Positions 1 through 8,554 are shown, counted from the stretch's first letter. The stretch is DNA of 64,000 bases from Vreelandella aquamarina (GCF_900110265.1 NZ_FODB01000013.1:1-64000), one strand, 5' to 3'. Program-made: numbers and translations. The notes: generated by a model not told the origin, from the letters alone.

Positions 1-103
1 CAGCCATACCCATGGGGGCGCCAGGGTGGCCGGATTTGGCCTTCTGAACAGCATCCATGGAAAGGGCGCGAATGGCATTGGCCAGCTCAAAACGGCTATT
101 CAT
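1..103 (-). CDS. tkt: Transketolase, N-terminal part only (cut by window edge)
   Basis: The gene starts with ATG at 103 on the minus strand and runs off the left edge, so only the first 34 residues are visible. They include [20 protein letters not shown], the typical transketolase start with the GHPGAPMG segment that lies near the thiamine diphosphate site. An AAGGT ribosome site sits a few bases upstream. It lies 39 bp behind transaldolase on the same strand, so the two are probably cotranscribed. Transketolase moves two-carbon units in the non-oxidative pentose phosphate pathway. Placed here, it would consume erythrose 4-phosphate made by the divergent polyol genes. Whether this is the only transketolase of the cell cannot be seen. 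Confidence 0.9.
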   Translation of the reverse strand, partial: MNSRFELANAIRALSMDAVQKAKSGHPGAPMGMA

Positions 104-142
104 ATTAGTGATACCTTGGTTGTTATATTGGGTAGCGTCTCG

Positions 143-1090
143 TTAGGCACGAGTGGTCAAACGTTGAGTAATCAACGACTCCAATGTTTGCTGGTCGTTG
201 GCAAAGCGTCGGATTCCGTCAGCCAGCATCTCGTTGGCCATTGCATCTTGGTTGTGTTGCCAACGAAAACCTGCTTCTGATAGCGGTGTAAATGCTTTAC
301 GAGTGACGGTTTCCTGTTGGATTTTTGGAGTGACCTCTCCTTCCATGCTATCAAGCTGTTCTAGCAGTCCGGGAGAGATGGTCAGACGATCGCAGCCCGC
401 CAATGCTAATACTTGATCGGTGGTGCGAAAACTTGCCCCCATGACGACAGTGTCATAATGACCTGCGGCCGCTCTCTCGCAAATCCCCTTTACAAATAGC
501 ACGCCAGGGTCTTCTTCGGGTGCGAACTTTTCACCGCTTGTCTTTTGGTACCAATCGCTAACGCGGCCAACGAAGGGCGATATCAGGTACACACCTGCAT
601 CAAAGCAGGCCTGTGCCTGAGCATCGCTGAAGAGGAGCGTTAAGTTGCAGTTGATGCCTTCACGCTCTAATTGCTGAGCCGCGCGGATCCCTTCCCAGGT
701 AGACGCGAGCTTAATTAGCACACGGCTGCGGTTAATACCCATTCTTTCGTAGCGCTCAATCAGCTCGTAAGCCTTTTGAATACTGGCTTGAGTATCAAAA
801 GAGAGGTGTGCGGACACTTCTGTCGATATTCGTCCAGGCACCACATCAGCAATTTGTCTGCCAATCGCAACCGAGAGTTGGTCAACTATTCGGCTCAGGT
901 CGTCTTCATCACGACATGATTCAGCAAGCACCTTGTCGATTAGCTCTTGATAACGAGGCAGTTCGAAGGCTTTGAGAATCAAAGAGGGATTAGTGGTGGC
1001 GTCCTGCGGTTGATAGCGCTTTATGGCATCCAAGTCGCCCGTGTCGGCCACGACCAATGAGTGTTCGCGTAATCCAGCAAGAAGCGACAT
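143..1090 (-). CDS. tal: Transaldolase
   Basis: This 315-residue protein has the length and sequence of TalA/TalB-type transaldolase. The Schiff-base lysine is in VLIKLASTWEGI near residue 127, and the N-terminal DATTNPSL segment is present. It is a cytosolic enzyme that transfers dihydroxyacetone units between sugar phosphates, for example using erythrose 4-phosphate as acceptor. An AAGGAGAG ribosome site precedes the ATG at 1090. It is the first gene of a leftward tal-tkt unit that diverges from the isomerase-kinase-regulator genes. That position suggests shared control by the SorC-family regulator and a job in disposing of erythrose 4-phosphate, which is inference. Confidence 0.95.
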   Translation of the reverse strand: MSLLAGLREHSLVVADTGDLDAIKRYQPQDATTNPSLILKAFELPRYQELIDKVLAESCRDEDDLSRIVDQLSVAIGRQIADVVPGRISTEVSAHLSFDTQASIQKAYELIERYERMGINRSRVLIKLASTWEGIRAAQQLEREGINCNLTLLFSDAQAQACFDAGVYLISPFVGRVSDWYQKTSGEKFAPEEDPGVLFVKGICERAAAGHYDTVVMGASFRTTDQVLALAGCDRLTISPGLLEQLDSMEGEVTPKIQQETVTRKAFTPLSEAGFRWQHNQDAMANEMLADGIRRFANDQQTLESLITQRLTTRA

Positions 1091-1441
1091 TGCCTACTCT
1101 CCTTTAAAAATGAACGCTCTGTGTTCAAATGATTGTTCATTTGAGCCGGTTTAGTCAAATTTTCGCGTCACTGAAATCGATTTTAAGGTCATTGAACAAA
1201 AGTATAGTGCTTGTTAGATAGTGATTTATCATTTAATAATTCTTTTTCTATCAATGGTTTGTTTATATTTCCTTGAGTTTCCCTCTAATTTCTCTAGAAA
1301 AATGCGGATGGATCTTATGATCTATGTGTTTACAAATGATCGGTTGGTGATAGATTGATAGCGTCAGTAGACGGCTGGCAACTAGGTCGGTATCCATTGT
1401 TGGTCGTCCGCGTTTCTATTTCCTAGAAAGGGAGAGCATGA
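1091..1441. promoter_or_regulatory. Divergent promoter region with candidate SorC-type operators
   Basis: This 351-bp AT-rich gap separates tal (minus) from the isomerase gene (plus) and must hold both promoters. At 1125-1144 there is a perfect inverted repeat with 8-bp arms TCAAATGA and TCATTTGA around a TTGT spacer, just upstream of tal. The half-site GTTCAAATG (1123-1131) recurs in reverse at 4923-4931 in front of the dehydrogenase-transporter genes. A related ACAAATGATC lies near 1334. I could not assign -35/-10 boxes with confidence. I see no gene in this gap. Confidence 0.6.
1125..1144. promoter_or_regulatory. Perfect palindrome, candidate operator for the locus regulator
   Basis: Arms TCAAATGA and TCATTTGA are separated by TTGT, 35 bp upstream of the tal start codon. 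The arm sequence is shared with the gap before the EltD-like gene (CATTTGAAC at 4923-4931). That is what one expects for the binding site of the SorC-family protein encoded at 3748. The assignment is inference from position and repetition only. Confidence 0.5.
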
Positions 1442-1915
1442 ATGTCTGATGTGACACCTTCTCTCAAAGTCGCCATTGGCGGTGATGAGGCCGCTTACGA
1501 CTTGAAAGAGATCCTTATCGGTTATATCCGTGAGTTAGGCTACGAGGTTGAAGATTTTGGCACTTTCAATGCCCAGCCGGTCCTGTACCCCGATATTGCC
1601 TTTGAGGTGGCTACGGCTATTAAGGAAGGGCGCTTTGATCGTGCAGTGCTGGTATGCGGCACGGGAATCGGGGTGGCTATTTCTGCCAATAAAGTGTCAG
1701 GTATTCGCGCGGCGCAGGCGCACGACACTTACTCCGCAGCAAAGGCGCGCACTAGTAACAATGCACAGATTGTAACGCTGGGGGCTCGGGTGATTGGGCC
1801 AGAGCTGGCTAAATCAATAGTGGCAACCTTTTTGGGTAGTAATTTTTCGGGTGGAAATTCCGAATTAAAAATAGCAAAAATTGACGAATATGAGTCTCGA
1901 TTGAATACTCGGTAA
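1442..1915 (+). CDS. rpiB: RpiB/LacAB-family sugar-phosphate isomerase (EryI-like)
   Basis: This 157-residue protein has the fold-defining GGDEAAY start and the VLVCGTGIGV segment with the catalytic cysteine near residue 71. That marks it as an RpiB-family aldose-ketose isomerase. RpiB enzymes interconvert ribulose and ribose 5-phosphate. In tetritol loci, members called EryI or DerI convert D-erythrulose 4-phosphate to D-erythrose 4-phosphate, and the neighbouring kinase and EltD-like dehydrogenase favour that role here. The start at 1442 follows a GGGAGAG site. The stop codon lies inside the loop of a 12-bp inverted repeat, between this gene and the kinase gene downstream. Confidence 0.88.
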   Translation: MSDVTPSLKVAIGGDEAAYDLKEILIGYIRELGYEVEDFGTFNAQPVLYPDIAFEVATAIKEGRFDRAVLVCGTGIGVAISANKVSGIRAAQAHDTYSAAKARTSNNAQIVTLGARVIGPELAKSIVATFLGSNFSGGNSELKIAKIDEYESRLNTR

Positions 1916-1938
1916 CCGTGGTACTGCTCATATTCGTC
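1883..1938 (+). other. Inverted repeat around the rpiB stop codon
   Basis: The arms GACGAATATGAG (1883-1894) and CTCATATTCGTC (1927-1938) are perfect 12-bp complements separated by 32 bases that contain the rpiB stop. No T-run follows, so it is not a simple terminator. A stem in the mRNA here could modulate stability or expression between the isomerase and the kinase, or the DNA repeat could be a protein site. Confidence 0.55.
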
Positions 1939-2008
1939 GACGCTGATTAATAACAACAGCATGCAAGCTGTGATTACGCAGTTTGGCCTCACTCCAGAGG
2001 ATATAATA

Positions 2009-3739
2009 ATGACACGCCTATTTAATGATCCAAGTGATTTCCCTGAAGAAGCTCGTTTAGGTTTAGTTGCTGCGCATCGCGATAAGTTGATGGCTGTGCC
2101 GGGAGGCGTTGTACGCAGTACGCGCAGCCAGCCAGGAAGTGTTGCGGTCGTGGTTGGCGGTGGCAGTGGCCATTACCCAACCTTTGCGGGGTTAGTAGGG
2201 CAAGGGCTGGCCCATGGGGCTGTCATGGGTAATCTGTTTTGTTCGCCTTCTTCGCAGCAAGTTTATTCTGTCGCCAAAGCCGCTAACAACGGTGGTGGTG
2301 TGCTGCTCTCTTTTGGGAATTATGCGGGGGACGTACTGCATTTTGGTGAGGCGCGCGAGCGTTTGATCGCAGACGGAATTCCCTGTGAGATCGTTCTGGT
2401 CACTGATGATGTCGCCAGTGCTCCCTTGGCTGAGATTGATAAGCGGCGTGGCATCGCGGGTGATCTAACCGTTTTCAAGGCCGCTGCCGCTGCGGCAGAA
2501 AAGGGATTATCACTGGACGAAGTGGTTCAAGTGGCGAAGGAGGCAAATCGCTGCACGCGCTCTTTCGGAGTGGCGTTTGAAGGATGCACATTACCTGGTG
2601 CAGCCGATTCGCTCTTTCATGTGCCCGAGGGCAAGATGGCCATAGGGCTGGGGATTCACGGCGAGCCGGGTATTAGTGAGACGGATATCCCATCCGCAGA
2701 TGGCCTGGCAGAAATCCTCGTTGCCAGGTTGTTGGAGGAAGTTCCTGACGGTATCAGAGTCCAAGGAGCTCGGGTGGCGCCAATACTCAATGGGCTGGGT
2801 ACTATTAAGTATGAAGAGCTGTTCGTTATTTATCGCAAGGTTGACGAACTGCTGCAGGAAGCTGGGTTAGTCATTGTGGAGCCTGATGTGGGTGAGCTGG
2901 TGACCAGTCTTGATATGGCTGGGGTTTCGCTGACGTTATTCTGGCTTGATAATGATATGGAGCCGCTGTGGACTGCTGCTGCGGATGCGCCGGGTTATCG
3001 AAAAGGTAGCGTGACGCCAGCGCAGGCGCTGGATCCTGCTGAGGTAGAGGTAGTTATACAAGATGAGATTCCCGAGGCTAGCGATATCTCGCGAAAACTA
3101 GCGTTTGGTGTCGTTGAGGCGCTCGAAGTGCTCGCAAATACGGTTAATGAAAACTGTGAGATGTTGGGCCAGATTGATGCGGTTGCTGGAGATGGTGATC
3201 ACGGTATTGGTATGCAGCGGGGCAGCAGGGCTGCGCTTGAAGCGGCCAGAGAGGCTCTTGATGGCGGGGCTGGCGCAGAGACAGTGCTGCAGTGGGCTGG
3301 GCAGCGCTGGTCAGACGAAGCGGGCGGGACTTCTGGTGCCATCTGGCGGGTTATCTTAAAAGCGATGGGGGAGTCGCTTGGCAATGAGAAGCCGTTATCA
3401 GTGCAGCGTCTTGCCGCTGGCGTGGTCAATGCCCGTCAGCAAGTCATGGCATTTGGTAAGGCTGAAGTGGGCGACAAAACGCTTGTCGACGTGCTAGTGC
3501 CTTTTGCCGATGCCCTGTCTTGGGAGGCTGAGAAAGGCCAGGGAGCTTTGGCTTGCTGGGAATCCGCTGCACGCATAGCGAGTGAGGCTGCTGAGGCCAC
3601 TAAGCAATTAATTCCCCGCGTTGGCCGCGCACGCCCATTGGCTGAAAAAAGCGTGGGTACACCTGATGCTGGTTCTGTTTCATTGGCGCTGATTATTCAG
3701 GCGCTGATTCCTGTGTTGAAAAAGTGTCAAGCAAGCTGA
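2009..3739 (+). CDS. Dihydroxyacetone-kinase-family kinase (DhaK-DhaL fusion; erythrulose kinase candidate)
   Basis: The protein joins a DhaK domain and a DhaL domain in one chain of about 576 residues, the ATP-dependent form of the family. In DhaK, GGGSGHYP lies near residue 50. GIHGEPG near 215 carries the histidine that binds the ketose covalently. In DhaL, GDGDHG near 394 supplies the magnesium-binding aspartates and EAGGTSG follows. Relatives in tetritol loci (LerK, DerK) phosphorylate L- or D-erythrulose, and that is the likely substrate here. Plain dihydroxyacetone remains possible. The ATG at 2009 is chosen over the one at 1961 because an AGAGG site precedes it by 8 bases and homologues start near this point. 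Confidence 0.88.
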   Translation: MTRLFNDPSDFPEEARLGLVAAHRDKLMAVPGGVVRSTRSQPGSVAVVVGGGSGHYPTFAGLVGQGLAHGAVMGNLFCSPSSQQVYSVAKAANNGGGVLLSFGNYAGDVLHFGEARERLIADGIPCEIVLVTDDVASAPLAEIDKRRGIAGDLTVFKAAAAAAEKGLSLDEVVQVAKEANRCTRSFGVAFEGCTLPGAADSLFHVPEGKMAIGLGIHGEPGISETDIPSADGLAEILVARLLEEVPDGIRVQGARVAPILNGLGTIKYEELFVIYRKVDELLQEAGLVIVEPDVGELVTSLDMAGVSLTLFWLDNDMEPLWTAAADAPGYRKGSVTPAQALDPAEVEVVIQDEIPEASDISRKLAFGVVEALEVLANTVNENCEMLGQIDAVAGDGDHGIGMQRGSRAALEAAREALDGGAGAETVLQWAGQRWSDEAGGTSGAIWRVILKAMGESLGNEKPLSVQRLAAGVVNARQQVMAFGKAEVGDKTLVDVLVPFADALSWEAEKGQGALACWESAARIASEAAEATKQLIPRVGRARPLAEKSVGTPDAGSVSLALIIQALIPVLKKCQAS

Positions 3740-3747
3740 CATGATAC

Positions 3748-4758
3748 ATGCCCTTTAACAACCCCTGGATGTCGAGGATGAATGGTCAAGACGCTGCAGA
3801 TATAGACTTAATGACAGAGATTTCAACGCTCTACTATGTGCAGGGGGAAACGCAGGAGGCAATCGCAAATAGGCTTGGGCATTCGCGTGTGCGAATAGGG
3901 CGGCTGCTCAAACGTGCCCAGGCAGAAGGAATTGTCGATGTTCGAGTGCGCCTGCATCCCGCCGTTAGTGTTGAGATTGAGCAGGAACTCAAGCGTCGCT
4001 TTGGCCTGAAGCGAGCATTGATTGCTCTGGATCATGCCGACCCGGATGTACAGCGCTCGTCAGTCGCTAGTTTAGTGGCAGACCATCTGTCGCGTAGTTT
4101 GACCGATGGTCAGATCGTGGCCGTTGGTATGGGGCGTAACGTGGCCGCCGTGGCAGATAATGTTTTCTTAGCGGAGTCGTTAAAGGTTTCATTCGTGTGC
4201 GCAATTGGGGGCTCGCTGCGTGCAGGTGAGCATATGAATCCCGATCATATTTGTCGACGTTTGGCGAGTAGGTTTGGCGGTGACAGTGAGACGCTTTATG
4301 CCCCTGCGCTGGTACAGAGTGGTGAGCTTAGGGATGCGTTGTATGAAAACTCTACCGTGCGCCAGACGCTAGACCGAGCGCGACGCGCGGATACCGCCTT
4401 GATTGGCGTGGGGGACGTGAGTGAAGACAGCAATATGGTGCGCATGGGGTGGTTTTCGGCCCAGGAGATTGCAGAAGCGCGGCTCTCTGGAACTGTGGGC
4501 GATATGATGGGCTATGACTTTATCGATATCCATGGAAGGCCTTCCGCAACGCAGATGCAGGGGCGTGTGGTGGGGCTTAATATACAGGATCTTACGCGCA
4601 TTCCAGACGTTATTGCCATCGCCAGTGAGAATACTAAAGCGGTCGGCATACTGGGGGCGCTGCGTACCGGCGTTATCGATACTTTGGCCACTAGTGTCAC
4701 TAACGCACACACTATTCTGCGTCTCGATGAAGCGACTCAAGGGGAGGTGCGCACTTAA
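3748..4758 (+). CDS. SorC/DeoR-type sugar-binding transcriptional regulator (EryD-like)
   Basis: This 336-residue protein has an N-terminal helix-turn-helix (about residues 37-60, including AIANRLGHSRVRIGRLL) and a long C-terminal SorC sugar-phosphate-binding domain. Such proteins usually repress or activate a local sugar operon in response to a phosphorylated intermediate. In Brucella the erythritol regulator EryD belongs to this family. It follows the kinase gene by 8 bp and so is in the same transcript. It probably acts at the palindrome at 1125-1144 and the half-site at 4923-4931. The start is uncertain: ATGs at 3769 and 3778 are in frame, and no strong ribosome site stands out. Confidence 0.85.
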   Translation: MPFNNPWMSRMNGQDAADIDLMTEISTLYYVQGETQEAIANRLGHSRVRIGRLLKRAQAEGIVDVRVRLHPAVSVEIEQELKRRFGLKRALIALDHADPDVQRSSVASLVADHLSRSLTDGQIVAVGMGRNVAAVADNVFLAESLKVSFVCAIGGSLRAGEHMNPDHICRRLASRFGGDSETLYAPALVQSGELRDALYENSTVRQTLDRARRADTALIGVGDVSEDSNMVRMGWFSAQEIAEARLSGTVGDMMGYDFIDIHGRPSATQMQGRVVGLNIQDLTRIPDVIAIASENTKAVGILGALRTGVIDTLATSVTNAHTILRLDEATQGEVRT

Positions 4759-5180
4759 CTTGTATTCAAGCTTAGCTGCCTTTTAAAGACCCCTGGGTTG
4801 CGTTGCGCCAAACCTCAATCTCAACCCCAGCCCTGCTCCCTGAGGCATGTACACCTTTTGGCATGCCTGGTTTGCTGCCCCGCCTCCCGCACGATGTCGG
4901 TAACGACAAGCTGGCTTGTGTACATTTGAACGATTAAGGAGCATATTTTATGGCTTTAAGTGGAGCTACCGCTTGGCCGTAATAACAAATAATTTCCATT
5001 TTTTTAATTTAATTATAAAAATCAATAAATTGCATTGTTGGTCTAAAGTATAAGATTAGAAAATGCCATTATGGATTGACTCGACTATGCTTAAAGCAGT
5101 TAATTCATATGCACACAATAAGATCTTTTGTAATGCGGGCGTCGCTAGCTAGGCACTACAAGATACATTAGGAGTGAATA
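4759..5180. promoter_or_regulatory. Intergenic region before the EltD-like gene
   Basis: This 422-bp gap holds a CATTTGAAC half-site (4923-4931) shared with the tal-rpiB promoter region. It also holds a 10-codon ORF with its own ribosome site (4950-4982) and a very AT-rich stretch from about 4980 to 5070. The last part before the gene has a good AGGAG site. No convincing terminator follows the regulator gene; the weak GGCATG...CATGCC pair near 4842-4867 lacks a T-run. It is likely a promoter for the dehydrogenase-transporter genes. Confidence 0.5.
4950..4982 (+). pseudogene. Ten-codon ORF with ribosome site; possible leader or gene remnant
   Basis: AAGGA at 4936-4940 is followed 9 bases later by ATG and the short frame MALSGATAWP, then a stop. 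The arrangement (operator half-site, ribosome site, ATG) looks like a true gene start from which the body has been lost, or a small leader peptide. No downstream sequence continues a recognisable protein. The call is speculative. Confidence 0.25.
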
Positions 5181-6287
5181 ATGCATAATGCTGATAACAA
5201 CAATCGCACCGAACTACCACTGACCATGCAAGCCGTCGTCGCCTACGCGCCTGGAGATTATCGTCTTGAGGAGGTGGCATTGCCGAAGGTGGGAGAGGGT
5301 GAAGTACTGATAAAGGTTGAAGCGTGCGGAATCTGTGCAGGTGACCTCAAGGCATATGAAGGTGCCCCAAGCTTTTGGGGAGATGATACTCAGCCTGCTT
5401 ATATCAAGGCGCCGATGATTCCAGGCCATGAGTTTATTGGTCATGTGGTGGCTTTAGGAGAAGGTGTTGCAGGCTTTGAGGTTGGCGATCGCATTATTTC
5501 TGAGCAAATCGTACCTTGCTGGGGATGCCGTTTTTGTAACCGTGGGCAGTACTGGATGTGCGAAAAGCACGACGTGTATGGTTTTCAGCACAACGTAAAT
5601 GGCGGCATGGCCGAATATATGGTCTTTCCTAAAGAAGCCATTAATCACAAGCTGCCAGATGAAGTTCCGATGGAGAAAGCGGTTCTTATTGAACCCTATG
5701 CTTGTTCATTGCATGCCGTTAAGCGTGCTCAGATTGAGCTGGGAGATGTGGTTGTCCTCTCCGGAGCAGGAACTTTAGGGCTAGGAATGATCGGAGCGAT
5801 CAAAAAATCCGGGCCATCCAAGCTGGTTGTACTGGATCTCAATAATAAGCGCTTAGAGCTTGCCAAACAGTTTGGTGCTGACATTGTATTGAATCCTGCT
5901 GAAGTCGATGTTGTTGACTATGTGAAGAGCATAACGGAAGGATATGGTTGCGATATCTATATCGAGGCCACGGGAGCTGTTAAGTCGGTAGAGCAAGGGC
6001 TTTATATGATTCGTAAACTTGGCCGGTTCGTCGAGTTCAGCGTATTCAAAGAGCCAGTGACGGTTGATTGGAGCATTATCAGCGATCGTAAAGAGCTGGA
6101 TATATTAGGTGCGCATCTAGGCCCTTATTGCTATCCACTTGTGATCGAAGGCATCGGAAATGGCGATTTCCCAACGGATCATGTGGTGACCCATAAGCTT
6201 CCGTTAGCCGAATTTCATCAAGGTCTAGAGCTAATGCGCAATGATCCTGACGCGTTAAAGGTTGTGCTTATACCTGACGGGAAATAG
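5181..6287 (+). CDS. eltD: Zinc-dependent polyol dehydrogenase, EltD-like (erythritol/L-threitol dehydrogenase)
   Basis: This 368-residue medium-chain dehydrogenase has a full zinc set. CGICAGD near residue 49 and PGHEF near 80 supply the catalytic site. The cysteines of CWGCRFCNRGQYWMC near 112 form the structural site. GAGTLGLG near 195 binds NAD. From memory of the family, the segments SEQIVPCW, VTVDWSIISD and GAHLGPYC are shared closely with Mycobacterium smegmatis EltD, which oxidises erythritol and L-threitol to L-erythrulose. It opens the transporter unit and has an AGGAG site. Substrate assignment rests on this remembered resemblance and on context; other polyols are possible. Confidence 0.8.
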   Translation: MHNADNNNRTELPLTMQAVVAYAPGDYRLEEVALPKVGEGEVLIKVEACGICAGDLKAYEGAPSFWGDDTQPAYIKAPMIPGHEFIGHVVALGEGVAGFEVGDRIISEQIVPCWGCRFCNRGQYWMCEKHDVYGFQHNVNGGMAEYMVFPKEAINHKLPDEVPMEKAVLIEPYACSLHAVKRAQIELGDVVVLSGAGTLGLGMIGAIKKSGPSKLVVLDLNNKRLELAKQFGADIVLNPAEVDVVDYVKSITEGYGCDIYIEATGAVKSVEQGLYMIRKLGRFVEFSVFKEPVTVDWSIISDRKELDILGAHLGPYCYPLVIEGIGNGDFPTDHVVTHKLPLAEFHQGLELMRNDPDALKVVLIPDGK

Positions 6288-6334
6288 ATGACGGACGTTT
6301 CTTACTTATAAATATAATGATAACCGGAGTGATT

Positions 6335-6979
6335 ATGTCGGCGACATTAAATTCGGTGCCCGGTGATAAGCGTATAAAGGTCTATGTGGCAGCTGCTTTT
6401 GCTTTAGCGCTGGTTGCACTCATGGCGTTTGATACCAAAGTCATTAGCCTTACTGAACTTGAGAGCGAGGTGGGGTTTTCACCCCAGCAATTTGCTCAGG
6501 AAACCTTTCCAGAGATTCAGGCATATGTCGAGAATAACGCCGTAAATGCATCGGTGTTGGCGCCAGAAGTGCTTCAGGATGCCGGCGCGGCAGGTGAGAA
6601 ATACGGTGTTGCTGCTGGCATTGGTTATATTGTGCCAGTCTCTTTATCAGGTGCTGCCATAGAAGGACGGGGGGGCGTTTACACCCTTGATGTTGAAAAT
6701 GTTCCTTCTGATGTCGTCATTCGTGTGCAAACAGGCCCAGCTATTAATGGCACGACGCTAAGAGATACAACCGGCACTATTCAATTTGGTGACTTCACCA
6801 ATCAAATCGAATACCAAGATGTTGGCGCAGCCCTCAATGACGAAATGAAGCGTCAAGTTCTAGCGGATATTTCCGGACAAGACTTAACCGGAAAAACGTT
6901 AGAAGTGGTCGGCTCTTTTACCATGATAAATCCCAAAAACTGGCTAATTACGCCGGTGAGTATAACGATCATTGAGTGA
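6335..6979 (+). CDS. DUF2291 family protein of sugar ABC loci
   Basis: The protein has about 214 residues, with one N-terminal membrane segment (about residues 14-30) and an extracytoplasmic remainder. It resembles DUF2291 proteins, which sit beside ribose-type ABC importers and have no established function. The ATG at 6335 is preferred over 6317 because CCGGAG precedes it closely. The gene lies between the dehydrogenase and the ATPase genes and its stop falls 8 bp before the ATPase start, so it is translated with the transporter. There is no lipobox cysteine, so it is a membrane-anchored protein rather than a lipoprotein. A part in substrate capture or transporter assembly is a guess. Confidence 0.7.
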   Translation: MSATLNSVPGDKRIKVYVAAAFALALVALMAFDTKVISLTELESEVGFSPQQFAQETFPEIQAYVENNAVNASVLAPEVLQDAGAAGEKYGVAAGIGYIVPVSLSGAAIEGRGGVYTLDVENVPSDVVIRVQTGPAINGTTLRDTTGTIQFGDFTNQIEYQDVGAALNDEMKRQVLADISGQDLTGKTLEVVGSFTMINPKNWLITPVSITIIE

Positions 6980-6987
6980 GGGCGGCT

Positions 6988-8535
6988 ATGAGTATGGATA
7001 GATCAACAGTGAACGTAGCTCCACCCGAAGTGATACTTTCTGCACGCAATATCGAAAAACGTTTCGGTGCCGTGCAAGCCCTCAAAGAAGTGAACTTCGA
7101 TATATATCGAGGACAGGTGACAACGCTCTTTGGTGAAAATGGAGCGGGTAAATCCACGCTGATGAAAATTTTGTCTGGTGTCATTGCTCAGACGGCGGGC
7201 GAGATTGTATTGGAAGGCGAGAGCGTCAGCTTTTCGTCGCCGTCGGATGCTGAAGCGCTGGGGATTACCATTATTCATCAGGAGTTGAGCTTGGCTCCTA
7301 ACCTGAATGTGCGTGACAACATTTTTATGGGCCGTGAGCTGACTAAAGGAAGGGGTAGCGTCGACTATAAAGAAGAAGCGCATCAGGCTGAACTGTTAAT
7401 GGCAGAGCTGGATGAACCGATCCACCCTCTTACCCTGGTGGAAGATCTGCGGGTGGGGCAGCAACAAATCGTTGAAATCGCTAGAGCGCTGTCCAAGAAC
7501 TCTCGCATTTTGATTATGGATGAACCAACTTCCGCATTGAGTGCCACGGAAGTCGAGACGTTATTTAAAGTCGTCCAGGATCTCAAAAACAAGGGTGTGT
7601 CGATTGTTTATATTTCTCATCATTTGGAAGAGGCGTTGCAGATTACCGATCATGCCGTTGTTCTCCGCGATGGAGTCATGACTGCTTACGCCCCACGTAG
7701 TGATATCGACCTGCAGTGGATCGTCAGGCATATGGTAGGAGAGAGTTTCGATCTTGGCTCACCGCCTACAGGGTATGAGCTGGGTTCCACCGCGCTCTCT
7801 ATCCAGAATCTTTACCTCAGCGACGATAAAGTGGCAGGTCGCTATGTTGTTGAGGATCTTTCCCTTGATGTGCGCGCCGGCGAGATTGTCTGCATCTATG
7901 GACTAATGGGCGCGGGAAGAACTGAGTTATTGGAGTGTGTAGCAGGACGAACCCGGCAGACCAAGGGAGATATCTTGCTCAATTCAACTGACGTATCGCA
8001 CTACAACATTGCACAGCGAATCGAGAGAGGGTTGGTGTTAGTGCCTGAGGATCGCCAGCGAGATGGGCTGGTGCCCACCCTGTCAGTCGGAAAAAATCTG
8101 TCGCTAGCCAGTATCCATGCGTTTACTCGCAAGGGGCTTACTTCATCCAGCTTGGAGGCAGAAATGATTAATTCAGCTATCAATCAGGTGCACATTAAAA
8201 CAGACGGTGGGGAGGCTGCCATTGGCTCACTGTCTGGTGGTAACCAGCAAAAAGTAGTGATCGGTAAGATGTTGGCTACTCATCCAGACGTCATCATGCT
8301 TGATGAGCCAAGCCGTGGTATCGATGTAGGTGCCAAGGCCGAAGTATTCAAGTTATTGAGCCAAGGGGCCCAGCGGGGGTTGGCGGTTGTCTTTACAACA
8401 TCTGAAGTAAGCGAGTGCTTGAGTATTCCACACAGAGTGCTGGTGATGAGCAAAGGACGGATCTCTGCTGAATTCAAACCGGGTGTAACGAAAGATGAAA
8501 TTATGGCTGCTTCGGGCGAATCAGTTGCTGCATGA
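6988..8535 (+). CDS. Ribose-type sugar ABC transporter, ATP-binding protein (two NBDs)
   Basis: This RbsA/EryE-like protein of about 515 residues carries two nucleotide-binding domains. The first has Walker A GENGAGKST near residue 49 and the DEPTSALS Walker B region. The second has the degenerate Walker A GLMGAGRTE typical of this class, signature LSGGNQQK near 415, and DEPSRGID. It powers import by the permease encoded next. ATG 6988 is chosen because GAGGG precedes it; a GTG at 6976 overlaps the previous stop. With the EltD-like enzyme beside it, a tetritol such as erythritol or threitol is the best substrate guess, though ribose-like sugars cannot be excluded. Confidence 0.92.
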   Translation: MSMDRSTVNVAPPEVILSARNIEKRFGAVQALKEVNFDIYRGQVTTLFGENGAGKSTLMKILSGVIAQTAGEIVLEGESVSFSSPSDAEALGITIIHQELSLAPNLNVRDNIFMGRELTKGRGSVDYKEEAHQAELLMAELDEPIHPLTLVEDLRVGQQQIVEIARALSKNSRILIMDEPTSALSATEVETLFKVVQDLKNKGVSIVYISHHLEEALQITDHAVVLRDGVMTAYAPRSDIDLQWIVRHMVGESFDLGSPPTGYELGSTALSIQNLYLSDDKVAGRYVVEDLSLDVRAGEIVCIYGLMGAGRTELLECVAGRTRQTKGDILLNSTDVSHYNIAQRIERGLVLVPEDRQRDGLVPTLSVGKNLSLASIHAFTRKGLTSSSLEAEMINSAINQVHIKTDGGEAAIGSLSGGNQQKVVIGKMLATHPDVIMLDEPSRGIDVGAKAEVFKLLSQGAQRGLAVVFTTSEVSECLSIPHRVLVMSKGRISAEFKPGVTKDEIMAASGESVAA

Positions 8536-8554
8536 TTATTCAATCGGATAGGTA

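Noticed and set aside
26-280. An 84-codon plus-strand frame at the window start
   Set aside because: It overlaps the transketolase start and the end of transaldolase on the other strand and has no family resemblance.
4842-4867. GGCATG...CATGCC inverted repeat after the SorC gene
   Set aside because: Six-base arms with a 14-base loop and no following T-run are too weak for a terminator and could be chance.
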